From: Tieghemostelium lacteum
Taxonomy: Eukaryota; Evosea; Eumycetozoa; Dictyosteliales; Raperosteliaceae
Reading direction: 5' to 3'
Length of the DNA stretch: 64,000 nucleotides
NCBI GenBank assembly: GCA_001606155.1
Contig: LODT01000037.1
Coordinates: forward strand, 372,001-436,000
The notes under the pieces are model-generated. The model made no database searches. It saw nothing but the letters and a program-made list of their open reading frames with translations, and was not told the DNA's origin. Of the stretch, positions 34,625 to 46,052 are shown piece after piece. The translations under genes and the position numbers were made by a program. Each line of letters starts with the position of its first letter. The stretch's first letter is position 1.

Positions 34625-35330
34625 AAAACAGAGGAAAGACATCGAAACACCTTAATTCTTGCAAAAAAGTTTTCTACTATTGTTCTATACTTTGAATGTT
34701 CCTTATTATAAATGGATCTTAATCAGAACCTGTTTCTATAATTTTAATTTCATTCAAACCTTTAAAACCATTATCACCCAATAGATAATTTTTTCATCTA
34801 CTAGATACTTCCATACATCATAGGTTTTTCTAGCAATAGTGTCATCATTAATAGAGCCTGGGAACAATGGAGATACATAAATGATATAGAATAGAGTGTT
34901 AAGAAGCATATTCTTTGGCGTTTCAAATGGCTGATCTGTTCCATCCAGCGCCCCAAAAAAAGTTTCTTTTGACAAATGTATATTCACCCGAGTATTAAAA
35001 CCATTATTTCTAAAGTATTGAATTCTGTTCAAACCCACACATATAGAACTCAAAAACTCCACAAACTCAAAACGTGCTATTCTGACTGTACTTTTACTAA
35101 TTCCAAAGAATAAAGCTAGTATATGATCATAAAGATAGTGTCTTAAATGCATTTAAACCTATGATTATAATATCAAGATAATTTGATATAGAATTACCAT
35201 TAATAGCTCCTTTCTTTACCAAGTTTGTGTATTTTAAGAGAACTCTATCTAAACATTGCCTATCAATTCCAGATGCACCTTTGAAAGCCTCTTCTGTTCT
35301 CTAGTAAGCAATTTCATAGGTCATATTCAA
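34625..35330 (-). mobile_element. broken PIF/Harbinger-type transposase
   Basis: Minus-strand frames read a helix-turn-helix region (LYDHILALFFGISKSTVRIA at about 35100-35150), the first catalytic Asp block (FFGALDGTDQPFETP, about 34910-34970), FPGSINDDTIARKT (about 34820-34860, the family's GSxHD region), LGDNGFKGLNEIK (second Asp, about 34750-34785) and HSKYRTIVENFFARIKVF (the VE-x-x-F-x-R-x-K block with the catalytic Glu, about 34645-34695). These are the DDE_Tnp_4 signatures of PIF/Harbinger DNA transposons. The blocks lie in at least two frames with stops and a frameshift near 34760, so the gene is dead. An N-terminal piece (FKGASGIDRQCLDRVLLKY) continues to about 35330. I did not find its terminal inverted repeats; the left part was cut off at the ComC fragment. 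Confidence 0.7.
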
Positions 35331-35577
35331 CTTGCAGGAATCTAGATATTTATTTATTTGTAAGACAGTGTTATAAAGGATAGATTATATAGTTATAAGT
35401 TTAAAGTACTTTAACATTCAATGTATTAGACGTACTAAAGACTAATATCTAACCATAATGGCCAATGTTTATCTAGGATCTCTTCATATTTCTATATGGA
35501 AATATACCTAACTTTGTCTAGTATTCTATATAAAGGTATAGTTACCTAAACAGACTCCATGTCTGACATTTATTTAT
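35331..35577. other. spacer
   Basis: AT-rich, no coding or repeat signal that I can name; may contain the outer end of the Harbinger copy. Confidence 0.3.
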
Positions 35578-36240
35578 TTAATTATTAGTTTTTAATCTCT
35601 TTTTAGGTGAGCACTTGGCTGTTGATTTAGTAATACTACCACCAGTAGTTGTAGAGGTAGTGTTAGCATTACTAGTAGCTGATCCCCTACCTCTTTTTGC
35701 CATTTTAATAAAGTACTGTAAAATATGAACTGAAGAACAAAAGGGTTTCAATCCTCCATCTTCAGTTTCAATACAAAGTAGTTTATCTGGTCTAGTACAC
35801 TGTTTTAAGGTACCTGTTCCTACAGTACCTGACTTCTCCATCTCACATAATTTTGTTGGGTTATTCTGCCTCTGGCTTTGGGCTTGATTAACTTCACCCT
35901 CTTCATTCACATCCTCTCCGTCTATAGTGTCTTCGTATTCTTCATCAGAGCTATTACTCTCATAATAATCTTCAGGCGTCAAATCAAAGATCTTTTCTGA
36001 TCTTTATCTAATTTTCGAAAGATGATGGTTACCCTTATTAATGAAATCCCTCCCCTCTGTATCCTAATTGAATGAAAAATTAGTAAATCCTGTTTAATGT
36101 TTGCAAAAATGTGTATTTTTACATACATCTAAAATATGACCCTTTTTACATAGTTTAAGAGTTTCATATTGTCCAATTTTTACACTTGGTAGTGCAGCTT
36201 TAGTCACTTTTACATTACAAACGACAACTGTGTTGTTCCA
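35578..36240 (-). pseudogene. interrupted unknown gene
   Basis: Two coding-like blocks. The upstream block (about 36133-36240) reads NTVVVCNVKVTKAALPSVKI and EGL-like sequence to KGHILD, then a GTATGT donor; a TTCAATTAG acceptor follows near 36071. The downstream block ends in a 134-codon stretch with an acidic segment (SSDEEYEDTIDGEDVNEEGE), Cys pairs (KLCEMEK, KQCTRPDKLLCIE, KPFCSS) and a basic Lys/Ser C-terminus. The frame is interrupted between the blocks and there is no start codon upstream, so I read it as a decaying gene or a copy of a gene's 3' end. Family unknown. It faces the SAM-kinase gene head to head. Confidence 0.4.
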
Positions 36241-36322
36241 CAAACGAAAAAAAATGATTTAATATTATTTTGTTTTTTTAATTTTATAAAAACTATCAGT
36301 TTTCACACTTTTCATTCAACCA
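36241..36322. promoter_or_regulatory. short upstream region of the SAM-kinase gene
   Basis: Only about 80 bp separate the interrupted gene from the SAM-kinase ATG. The last bases before the ATG (CATTCAACCAAT) recur before the truncated SAM copy at about 40972, so the leader was part of the duplicated unit. Confidence 0.4.
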
Positions 36323-38343
36323 ATGAATACAAATAATAATAACCAAAACACAACAGTAACTACAACTACACCCAGTACTATTAATGTACAACCATCACCA
36401 TTTACACAACAGCAACTTGATTATCGAACATGGACTACAGAAGATGTTTATCAATGGGCTTTGAAATTAGATTTTGGTGATGTGATCGCAAAATTTCTGA
36501 AAGATAACGATTTCTCTGGTAAATACCTAGATACCTTAACAAATTATGAACGACTAGTCAATATATTCAAATTTAAAGGTGGTCATGCTGCATCTCTTGA
36601 ATCTGCCATTAAAAAATTAATAGAAAACCAGCAAGGTATGTACATAAACACCATTACTAATTACAACACCTTTTTGTTCATTTATACTAATATATTTTTT
36701 ACATTAACTTTATATAATTTAAATACATGTTCAACTACACAATAGGTACACAAAGTCATCAAGTTGAGCAAGGTATGTAGATTGTTTGTATAGTATTTAG
36801 GATGGACGTTACTAATATATAAACCAGCTAATATTCTTCAAACAATGCAACAAATTCAGACAGAATGGAAAACAATTAAGTATCTCTGTAAGCCACCTTC
36901 AACATCAACTTCATACGCATCATTTTACAATAATTTAGAAATTGAACTAAAAGATCGCCCATTTATAAAAGAAGTTGAACTCCCTCACCTTAAATCATTT
37001 TGTTCTAAATGGAAAGATCATTCAGAAAGTGAAAAAACTTTACAAGATTATTTGGTAAAGGAGTTTAAAAAACTATGCCATTACCCAAATAATATATATG
37101 ACATCTCAACTAAAAAACTCCTAAAAGCAAAAGGATCAGATTGTAGTCCAGATTGGTGTATTTCTTCAACAAAGTCTCCATTACATATGTCGTGGTTTAT
37201 AGGAGTTGGAGACACTAAACTTCATAATAAGGAAAAAAACTTTCCAAGCAATGAAGCTGGTGGACAAGTTTTATATTATGCAGATTTTATTTTAAAGAGA
37301 TCACCTCTTAAAATAATACATGCCTTTGTTACCACGGGTGAAATGATATGCTTTTGGAGTGTAAGTAAACTTCAAGATGGTACACACACATTCTCTCAAT
37401 ATCCACCAGTATTTTTGGCATACAATAACAATTCTCCAACTCCAGGCTATAAGTACCTACTCTCACTATTAAATGATAATAATCAATTAATACCCAAAGA
37501 ACTGTTGGAGAAAGTAGAAATAGAAAAAAATTCTATAGAATATGAAACTGAAGGGCTCTCATCAGTGGTATACTCTGCCAAATACAAAAATGAAGTCCAA
37601 ATAATAAAAGTATACAAAAATGCAAAGGCTCAAGAAAATGAAATCAAAATGATAAATCAGTTGGACTCTAGTGAAGGTATCACAAACATTTTAGACTATG
37701 GAAAGGATTGGTGTATCATTAGTCCATTAGGAAATATTATAGATTCAACTAGTACTCTGGAAAATTACAGAAAGGTATAGTTCAATTTTAAAAACAAAAA
37801 CAACTCAAAACCTACTAATTTTTTTGTATTAAGTTATTTAGAATTATTTTATCAGCCCATAACAAAAATGTTATTCATAGAGATATTAGACCTTCAAACA
37901 TCATAATTTCCAAAAAAAAGAAACAAGACCAAGCAAGTGTTGTACTCATTGACTGGTCATCAGCAGTTATTAAATCGGAGGAATATATCTATTATGAAGG
38001 AACAATATACACTGCACCAAACCATATTTTAGAATCTCCTAAAGATCAACTCTATGTACCACACTTTACTGATGATTTAGAGTCATTTGTCAAAACATTA
38101 ATTGTTTTAAATACCAGATATATTAATGAACTTATTCACGAAAACCAAAAAAGTGACTGGATTGGGATCAGCAGAGCTTGGAAAAAAGTAGAAAATGAGT
38201 ATTTATTAGAATCTCATAAACAACTTTTAATAGCTTCTAGAGCAAATGATATAACAACCATTGCTTCAATATTGAATATACCAGATATAATTAATGATTA
38301 CTCGAAACAAGATGAAAAACTTTATATTCCACCAACAAAATAA
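36323..38343 (+). CDS. SAM - PD-(D/E)XK-like - protein kinase-like fusion
   Basis: Four exons: 36323-36635, 36746-36772 (27 bp), 36828-37774, 37834-38343; frame continuous, 598 aa. After an Asn/Thr-rich leader, residues about 35-105 form a SAM domain (WTTEDVYQWALKLDFGDVIA). The middle part (about 115-330) has the order PDWCI, then VGDTKL, then EAGGQVLYYADFIL, which fits the D...(D/E)xK...Q-x-x-x-Y pattern of PD-(D/E)XK nuclease-fold domains; VTTGEMICFWSV is a following strand. Residues about 370-598 are kinase-like: IIKVYKNAKAQENEI (Lys/Glu pair), VIHRDIRPSN (catalytic loop) and LIDWSS in place of DFG. A nuclease-fold plus kinase tail is the arrangement described for crinkler-type proteins; the SAM front is unusual. 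Substrates unknown. Whether either domain is active is not decided by the sequence. The gene looks whole. Confidence 0.7.
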
Positions 38344-38653
38344 AATAATAAATATTTTAAAAAGAATTATCATTGCAATCTATTACAATTCTGATTCTTT
38401 TGTTGAGGGAATCTGCTTTGGATTCGGAAATTTCACCATCCACATTGGTAATAGGATTCTTTTCTATTAAGTATGAATGATAAATCCAATTTTACAACTG
38501 GGTATTAAGGACCAAAAATCTAAGTTTCCCTCTTCAACTGGATGTAGATTTATTTATATAATCATTGAATATAAAAAATTTAAAACTTTTTTTAAACTGA
38601 TCTGGTTAAATATTTAATTAAAAATCTGGAAAGAACAATCATCAAAATTCAAT
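38344..38653. other. convergent 3' spacer
   Basis: Lies between the ends of the SAM-kinase gene and the MKKS-like gene. It is AT-rich; polyadenylation signals of the AATAAA type are present just after the SAM-kinase stop (AAATAATAAATA). No gene seen. Confidence 0.5.
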
Positions 38654-40786
38654 TTATTCATCTCTATTCTTTCTTTTTTGAATTTGTTCCTTATAATTTT
38701 ATAATAAAATTAGATTTTGGGCAATAGGATTGGTAGATATTAATAGTTTCAAATACTTACATCTTTATAAAATAATTCGTTTTTCTTTTTAGTGATTGAT
38801 TGCTGCTCCTGTATTGTAGATTCCATTTGGATTTCTGGTGCTTTAAATTCAATGTGTTCTCTTTTTTTACTGGTAACATTTTGGTGATTATTCAAGATAT
38901 TGTTCTTTGTTTTTAATTGTGGTTGAATTATTTGATCAATTTTTAAAAATAAACAAACTACATCAAAAGAGTACCTATATACTATGATTAAGATTAAAAT
39001 GTTAATAGTTTAAATATAGATTTAGAATAAATTGGTATATATCTACATTGAAATTTTGATCTAAAGGTTTCAAAAATATCTATTGAATTTATAAATAAAT
39101 TAGTTGAGTTAGATGTTGGATTTAGATTTAATGATATGGTCTCTGTATGAGGTTGTTTGTGGAGTTGGTTCAGTATTTTTAGAATTGGTAATGGTTTGGA
39201 ATTATTTCTAATTAAAGAAATCGGTATATATTCGATGGATTTGGATAAGAGTTGATAGGTTTCTGTATCTATGAGATTAGTGTTGTCGTTGAGTAATGTT
39301 TGAAAATTTCTCATGAGAGAGAGTTCAGTTGCACCTGCTGATGGTAGAATAAATAGGTCTTCTAGGAGAGATTTTAAAATACCCATTGCACTGACAAAAC
39401 AACCAACCTTTTGGTGAAGTTGATGTGGTGAATTTGATCTGATCTCTACAGTTGCAAATGGTGATTTTAATAAAAGTTCTTTGAATGTCCATGACTTGGT
39501 GACTGGATCTACAGAAGTATCAGTGCAAACACACAGACATTTACTGATAAAACTACTAGCCATATCTTCAGACGCCCTAGCAGGTAATGAAGATAAAGAA
39601 ACAATACCAAGTGATTTGATAATTGTGTCTAAATGTGATTTTGGGAATTGACTAATAACCATAACACCATTGTCAGTTAAAATTGATTGTGCAAGTTCAT
39701 CCATTTTCTTTGAATTTATAATAATGATATTAGTCTCTACCCTATTTTTACCTAAATTCTTACAAGACATGTTTAATAGAGATACTAGTACTAGTAGTCT
39801 ATCTTTAATGATTTTATATTCATTTTGAATAAACATTGTCTTTTCTTCATAGGTATTAAATAGTATCTTTGTTTTATCACTATTTGTAGAACCGGTTTGT
39901 GTTCTGTTTAATAGTAGATCTATATTTAAAAATAAGAGAATTGACTCTTTAAAATGTGGTTGTGCACTTCCTGTGATACCCTGAACTTGAAATCCATTTA
40001 AAATCAGTTTGGAATTGGTGTTATTACATTGAGAATTCTCAATGAGTTTTGGTAGTATTATAATAGAATCTTGAAAAGATATTTTAGAATGTTTAATATC
40101 TTTAATAGTTTTATCAGTTTCCAAATAGAAACTAGATACAATTGCAATGGCAACTGATGTGATATCATCAAGAACACTGTGACCATCCATTAACTGCTCA
40201 TGTATTTTAGTTTTTATAACTGATGAAACAGTACTATACAACAGTTTCCTATTGATTGTTGAAAGTCTTATAGATAAGATATAGTCTATATCATTAAGTT
40301 TATCCAATTGTAAATCATCAATTATAGGTATTCTAATACTATTCAATTGATCTTGTATAACTTTAAAAGCACTCTGTAATGAATATACTAAAGATATTGG
40401 ATGAATGCCTTTATCTAATAGTACCAGTGACTCTCTATACAATGAGTATATAAATAATACCAATGATATAGTACCATCATATGATGTAGATTCTAGATTA
40501 TGAACTGATTTCTTTACAATATTTGCTATTGGATGTTCAATTTTTATATTCTATATGTAAATGTTGATAATATTAGATTTGTACTAGTTAGCTGTTTTTA
40601 CTCATAATCTCTAATCTAAAATACCTTTATAATCTCTGATGCCTTCTTTGATAATATAGAATCTGTTTGATTTTTATTAGAACTATTAACTAATAATTGA
40701 TATTTCCCATTGATACCAAAGCATGGCTTTACAATTTCATTCAATGTTGCTAAAATATTTAAAATAATAGATTTGGGATCATTCAT
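38654..40786 (-). CDS. mkks: MKKS/BBS6-type group II chaperonin-like protein
   Basis: Four exons: 40625-40786, 39047-40550, 38761-38981, 38654-38689; frame continuous, 640 aa. Start MNDPKSIILNILATLNEIVK. It follows the CCT/TCP1 plan: equatorial start (PCFGINGKYQLLV), SLVLFIYSLYRESLVLLDKGIHP like the CCT 'GIHP' helix, an apical-like middle part, ILPSAGATELSLM in place of the CCT GGGATE block, and a C-terminal FDVVCLFLKIDQIIQ like the CCT R-x-D-D-I-I end. The nucleotide-binding GDGT motif of true CCT subunits is not visible (SYDGTISLV is nearest). Divergence with these features matches MKKS (BBS6), a CCT-related protein that in animals helps assemble the BBSome; dictyostelids have no cilia, so another role is implied. 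Alternative: a fast-evolving CCT paralogue. Confidence 0.6.
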
Positions 40787-40971
40787 TAATCAGGGCATTG
40801 ATTCTTTTGAAATTAAATAAAAAAAAAAAAAAATAAAGATTTCAAGCCTATTATTTAAATAGTTATTTTCAAAGTATCAATATTCATCTAACTTTAATAT
40901 CTTTTTTTTATAATCTCTTGATACAAAAATTGAGATTATTCCTCTTTATTCTCCACTAGTTTAGAAATTTT
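40787..40971. promoter_or_regulatory. upstream region of the MKKS-like gene
   Basis: Short AT-rich region between the MKKS-like start and the truncated SAM copy, with an A run near 40820-40835. No specific site recognised. Confidence 0.35.
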
Positions 40972-41395
40972 CATTCAACCAATTAATACAAATACAAATA
41001 ATAATAACCAAAATAAAACCGTAACTACAACTACACCTAGTACTATTAATATACACAATCAACCAAATATCACAGATATAGATAAATTAGTGCCAAAATT
41101 TGGGACTGAGATTTCCACAGGTTTGATAAAACAGTTTGTAGATGGAGAAACTTTATTTAGTATTAGTGATGCAGACATTAAGTCAATTTTTCCGATTGGA
41201 CAAGCAATTGTGATATCTGCCATCCGTACACAAACTAGCACCTGTATGTACATAAACACCATCACTAATTACAACACCTTTTGTTGAATTGTTTAAAAAA
41301 ACTAAGCAATTATCCAAATAATATCTATGACACCTCCACTAAAAAGCTTCTAAAAGCAAAAGCATCAGATTGTGGTCAAGATTGGTGTATAACCT
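40972..41395 (+). pseudogene. truncated second copy of the SAM-kinase gene
   Basis: Leader 40972-41055 matches the first copy at about 36312-36395 almost base for base (Asn/Thr-rich start). It then reads a SAM-like domain, IDKLVPKFGTEISTGLIKQF, that differs from the SAM domain of the first copy, then a donor whose intron start (GTATGTACATAAACACCAT) is near-identical to intron 1 there. A short piece related to the HYPNNIYD and STKKLLKAK segment of the first copy follows at about 41312-41395. Most of the middle and the whole kinase part are missing, so this is a fossil and not a working gene. Confidence 0.8.
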
Positions 41396-41492
41396 ATATC
41401 TCCAATAATTTATTTTGTTCATCTTAAAAAAATTTTTTTTATTATTGTTTTCCCTCCCAAAAGCAAACAAACAACAAACAAAAACATAAAAA

Positions 41493-41690
41493 ATGATTAG
41501 TAGAAAACCAACTAGAATTGAATTAAATATGGAAGATTTAGACGAATATGAACAAATTAAAAAAGAACAAACACAAAAAATGAAACAACAAATGAAAGAT
41601 AACCAAATGAAAATTGATTCACTTCCATTATCTAATACTACCACTGCTCCAAAATTAACAACAGCACAAAGAATTGGTTTTACAGGTTAG
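41493..41690 (+). CDS. cdc26: anaphase-promoting complex subunit CDC26 (APC12)
   Basis: 65 aa, single exon. The N-terminus MISRKPTRIELNMEDLDEYE matches the conserved CDC26 start (human: M-L-R-R-K-P-T-R-L-E-L-K-L-D-D-I-E-E-F), which inserts as an extended peptide into the TPR superhelix of APC6/CDC16 and stabilises it. The rest is a charged helix (EQTQKMKQQMKDNQM) and a short end with RIGF, like the RIGY of the human protein. CDC26 proteins are 60-125 aa, so the size fits. It may be overlooked by gene finders because it is so short. Located head-to-tail after the truncated SAM copy and convergent with the RuvB-like gene. Confidence 0.8.
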   Translation: MISRKPTRIELNMEDLDEYEQIKKEQTQKMKQQMKDNQMKIDSLPLSNTTTAPKLTTAQRIGFTG

Positions 41691-41888
41691 AATTACATTT
41701 AAATCAATTTTGATTTCAAAATTCAACATTCATCTAAATTGGTAGATAAACACTTTACATTACAATAATCTTATGTTTTTTAAGTAAAATTTAAGTTAAA
41801 GATATTGGAGTAGTTAACATTATAATGTATAAAGTAAATTCTTAATAAAAGAAGAATAATTATATAATTTATATATATAATATACCTT

Positions 41889-43337
<1,449 letters not shown>

Positions 43338-43453
43338 TTAAATTTTCAAGTTCAATGTGTGTTGGTTTAAACTTTCGCGATTCGATAAAAAATAATGAAA
43401 AAAAAAAAAATAATTAAATATTTAATTTATATATTGTTGTTGGAGAAAATGAT

Positions 43454-45019
43454 TTATTTTTTGGATGAAATCTTTTTAACTAATTCAATGAGAGTTCTAG
43501 TTGGTTTACCAGTCATACCTTTTCTAATGTATGGACCATCTTCATTGGAATACATGATACCAGCAATATCCATGTGAGCCCATCTATCAACTTGAACAAA
43601 TTCCTTTAAAAAGCTTGCGGCAGCACAAGCACTACCAGATCTACTGGCACTATTGACAATATCAGCAACTTTAGAGTCCATTTGTTTTCTGTATTCTGGA
43701 GCTAGAGGCATTCTCCACATTCTCTCTCCAGTGACTTGACCACACTGGTTAATGTCATCCCAGAGTTCATCACTATTTGAGAATACACCACCAAAGTGGT
43801 ATCCTAATGCAACATCAATTGCACCAGTTAAAGTTGCAATATCTACAATAGTCAATGGTTTAAATGTATGTGCATAGTGGAGTGCATCACCCAAGATCAA
43901 ACGACCTTCAGCATCAGTGTTATCAACTTCTACCGATTTTCCATTCATTGCAAATAGAATATCTCCTGGTTTGGTTGCATGTCCAGATGGCATATTCTCA
44001 CAAAGAGGTGTGAGTGTAATCAAGTTGACTGGAACTTGGAGTGTAGCAGCACCGTATAGTGCAGAGACTGCTGTTGCAGCACCACCCATATCACCTCTCA
44101 TCAAACCCATTTGAGCAGATGGCTTAATTGAAATACCACCACTGTCAAATGTTATACCCTTACCTACTAAAACTACTGGATCTTTACCATCTTGTGAAGC
44201 ACCATAATAATGCAATTCCAAGAACTTCAATGGCTCATTACTACCTTTGGCAACACCCCAAAACATTCCCATTTTATTCTCACGAACCCACTGTTCATCA
44301 CGTACCACCATTTTTACTTTTCCACTATCCAAAAGTGACTTTAATTTCTCTTGAACTTTTTCAACAAATATAGTAGGTGTCATTAAATTTGATGGTGATT
44401 CCATTAGAATTCTTGCAAAGTTCTGAGCTTCACATACGACTTTACCCTCCAACCATTCAGTGCTACTTGATGCCTGATGTAGTTGAATATCAACTGGTGA
44501 ATCACTGTCACGGTCAGTTGTAGTCTTACCAACATTAGTCTTGAAATCAAATTTGAAATTACTGAGATTTGCACCTTCAGAAATTGCCCTAATCTCACCT
44601 AAACCCTGATCAATAGTGATCTTATTGGCACCTTTTGCTTTTAGAGCTTTGATACCATATCCAGTTGCCTTTCTGACATTATCCAATTTCTCAAATACAC
44701 TTGATGATGAGGAGGAGCTACCATCAATTTTCTTTCCAAGACCAACCAAAGAAAGTCTATCAATTTCAGGAGTTACACCAAACAATACTAAATTGTCACC
44801 AACTTTACCTTTGCTATCAGATAATTTAATAGCTTTACTCAATTGTCCATTACTCTTTTCATTAATCTCTTTACCCAATGCAGTAAATTCTTCTCCACCT
44901 TCGAAGAAACCTACAATTAAACCTGTATTTTCAGTTGCTGTTGACATGTATCTTTTACCACTTAAAAAATAATTTTGTTTAAATTTTAAAAGTGATGTGG
45001 TTTTTGTAAAGTGGAACAT
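43454..45019 (-). CDS. lap: leucine aminopeptidase (M17), probably with mitochondrial presequence
   Basis: 521 aa using the ATG at 45019; a longer open frame upstream lacks an ATG. The C-terminal M17 catalytic domain carries the signature NTDAEGRLILGDAL at about residues 366-380, with VGKGITFDSGG (metal and catalytic Lys region) at about 280-290 and MRGDMGGAA at about 300. It cleaves N-terminal residues with two metal ions in a hexamer. The first 30 residues (MFHFTKTTSLLKFKQNYFL...KRYMST) are basic and hydroxyl-rich without acidic residues, like a mitochondrial presequence; the MSTATEN methionine would give the cytosolic form. Confidence 0.9.
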   Translation of the reverse strand: MFHFTKTTSLLKFKQNYFLSGKRYMSTATENTGLIVGFFEGGEEFTALGKEINEKSNGQLSKAIKLSDSKGKVGDNLVLFGVTPEIDRLSLVGLGKKIDGSSSSSSSVFEKLDNVRKATGYGIKALKAKGANKITIDQGLGEIRAISEGANLSNFKFDFKTNVGKTTTDRDSDSPVDIQLHQASSSTEWLEGKVVCEAQNFARILMESPSNLMTPTIFVEKVQEKLKSLLDSGKVKMVVRDEQWVRENKMGMFWGVAKGSNEPLKFLELHYYGASQDGKDPVVLVGKGITFDSGGISIKPSAQMGLMRGDMGGAATAVSALYGAATLQVPVNLITLTPLCENMPSGHATKPGDILFAMNGKSVEVDNTDAEGRLILGDALHYAHTFKPLTIVDIATLTGAIDVALGYHFGGVFSNSDELWDDINQCGQVTGERMWRMPLAPEYRKQMDSKVADIVNSASRSGSACAAASFLKEFVQVDRWAHMDIAGIMYSNEDGPYIRKGMTGKPTRTLIELVKKISSKK

Positions 45020-45412
45020 CCTTCCAAAAAAATTAAAAAAAAAAATTCTAAAATGTGTGGTCAATTATATATATTCCTTAATTTCCTAATTCTTGCCACA
45101 CAAATACACAAATAAAATTTCTTAATAATCATATTAACAAAAATATATTTTTAAATCAAATATTTTTAAACTAAAGTTGATTTTAGTGATTTCAAGTTTA
45201 TTTATAAAAGTGGGAATTATATAACAAAAGTTATTTGATATTTTTCAAAAAAATGATTAATTGTTTTAATTATAATTGTTTTCGTCGTTTTTTTAATTTT
45301 CAATAATAAAACTTTTTTTTTTTTCAGATTTTCTTTTTTCGTTTTACATTTTGTTAGGAGCGTGAAGTCTTTATTTCAATCTACTCACTGTATAAAACTA
45401 TTAATTAAATAA
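45020..45412. promoter_or_regulatory. divergent promoter of the aminopeptidase and Snu13 genes
   Basis: About 390 bp between divergent starts, with T runs at about 45308-45325 and a GC-richer patch TTAGGAGCGTGAAG at about 45354-45367 before the Snu13 leader. No known operator recognised. Confidence 0.4.
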
Positions 45413-45860
45413 ATGGTTAGTATTTAAATATAGGTTTTATTAGGGGAATAGAAACTAATATTTAAAATTTTAGGCCGATTCCAAAGTTAACCCAAAAGCA
45501 GCACCATTAGCCGACCAAAAATTGACAGTTACCCTTTTAGATATTGTCGTTCAAGCCAATAACTACCATCAATTGAAAAAGGGAGCTAATGAAGTAACCA
45601 AAACCGTATCAAGAGGTATTGCTGAATTTGTTATTTTAGCAGCCGATGCTGAACCACTTGAAATTCTCTTACACATTCCATTGTTATGTGAAGATAAAAA
45701 CATTCCATACGTTTTTGTCCCATCTAAAAAAGAATTGGGTCGTGCATGTAACGTATCACGTCCAGTTATTGCATGCTCTGTCATTGTTGATGAGAAATCA
45801 AATCTCCGCCCACAAATTTTAAATCTCAAGGATCAACTCGATCAATTGTGGATCAGTTAA
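45413..45860 (+). CDS. snu13: Snu13 / NHP2L1 (15.5K) RNA-binding protein
   Basis: Two exons: 45413-45415, which is only the ATG, and 45474-45860, joined across a 58 bp intron (GTTAGT...TTTTAG); 129 aa. The L7Ae/L30e fold is plain: [20 protein letters not shown] (RNA-contact helix), [40 protein letters not shown]. It binds the K-turn of U4 snRNA and of box C/D snoRNAs, serving both the spliceosomal tri-snRNP and snoRNPs. Family length 125-130 aa, so the ATG exon supplies exactly the missing start. The frame from 45522 alone would lack the first 16 residues. The GTG/TTG-starting version is wrong. Confidence 0.93.
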
Positions 45861-46052
45861 ATGGTGATGAGAATAACAATGTTACGTCGTTTTTTTTTTT
45901 ACACCATTTATCTAGATATATAAATTATATATATCATGTAAATTTCAAATAAACCGTAAACAATATGAAAAAAAAACAACCATCACCGATTGGTAATTTA
46001 AATTAATGGATAAATTTATTTAGGAGTGGATTAAAAAAATACTTTTAAATGA

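Noticed and set aside
34468-34650. Short minus-strand ORF joining transposase-like and ComC-like residues
   Set aside because: It is a chance read-through of the junction between two fossil fragments, not a fusion gene.
43454-45064. Longer aminopeptidase start at 45064
   Set aside because: That start would be TTG; the first ATG is at 45019 and gives a normal presequence.
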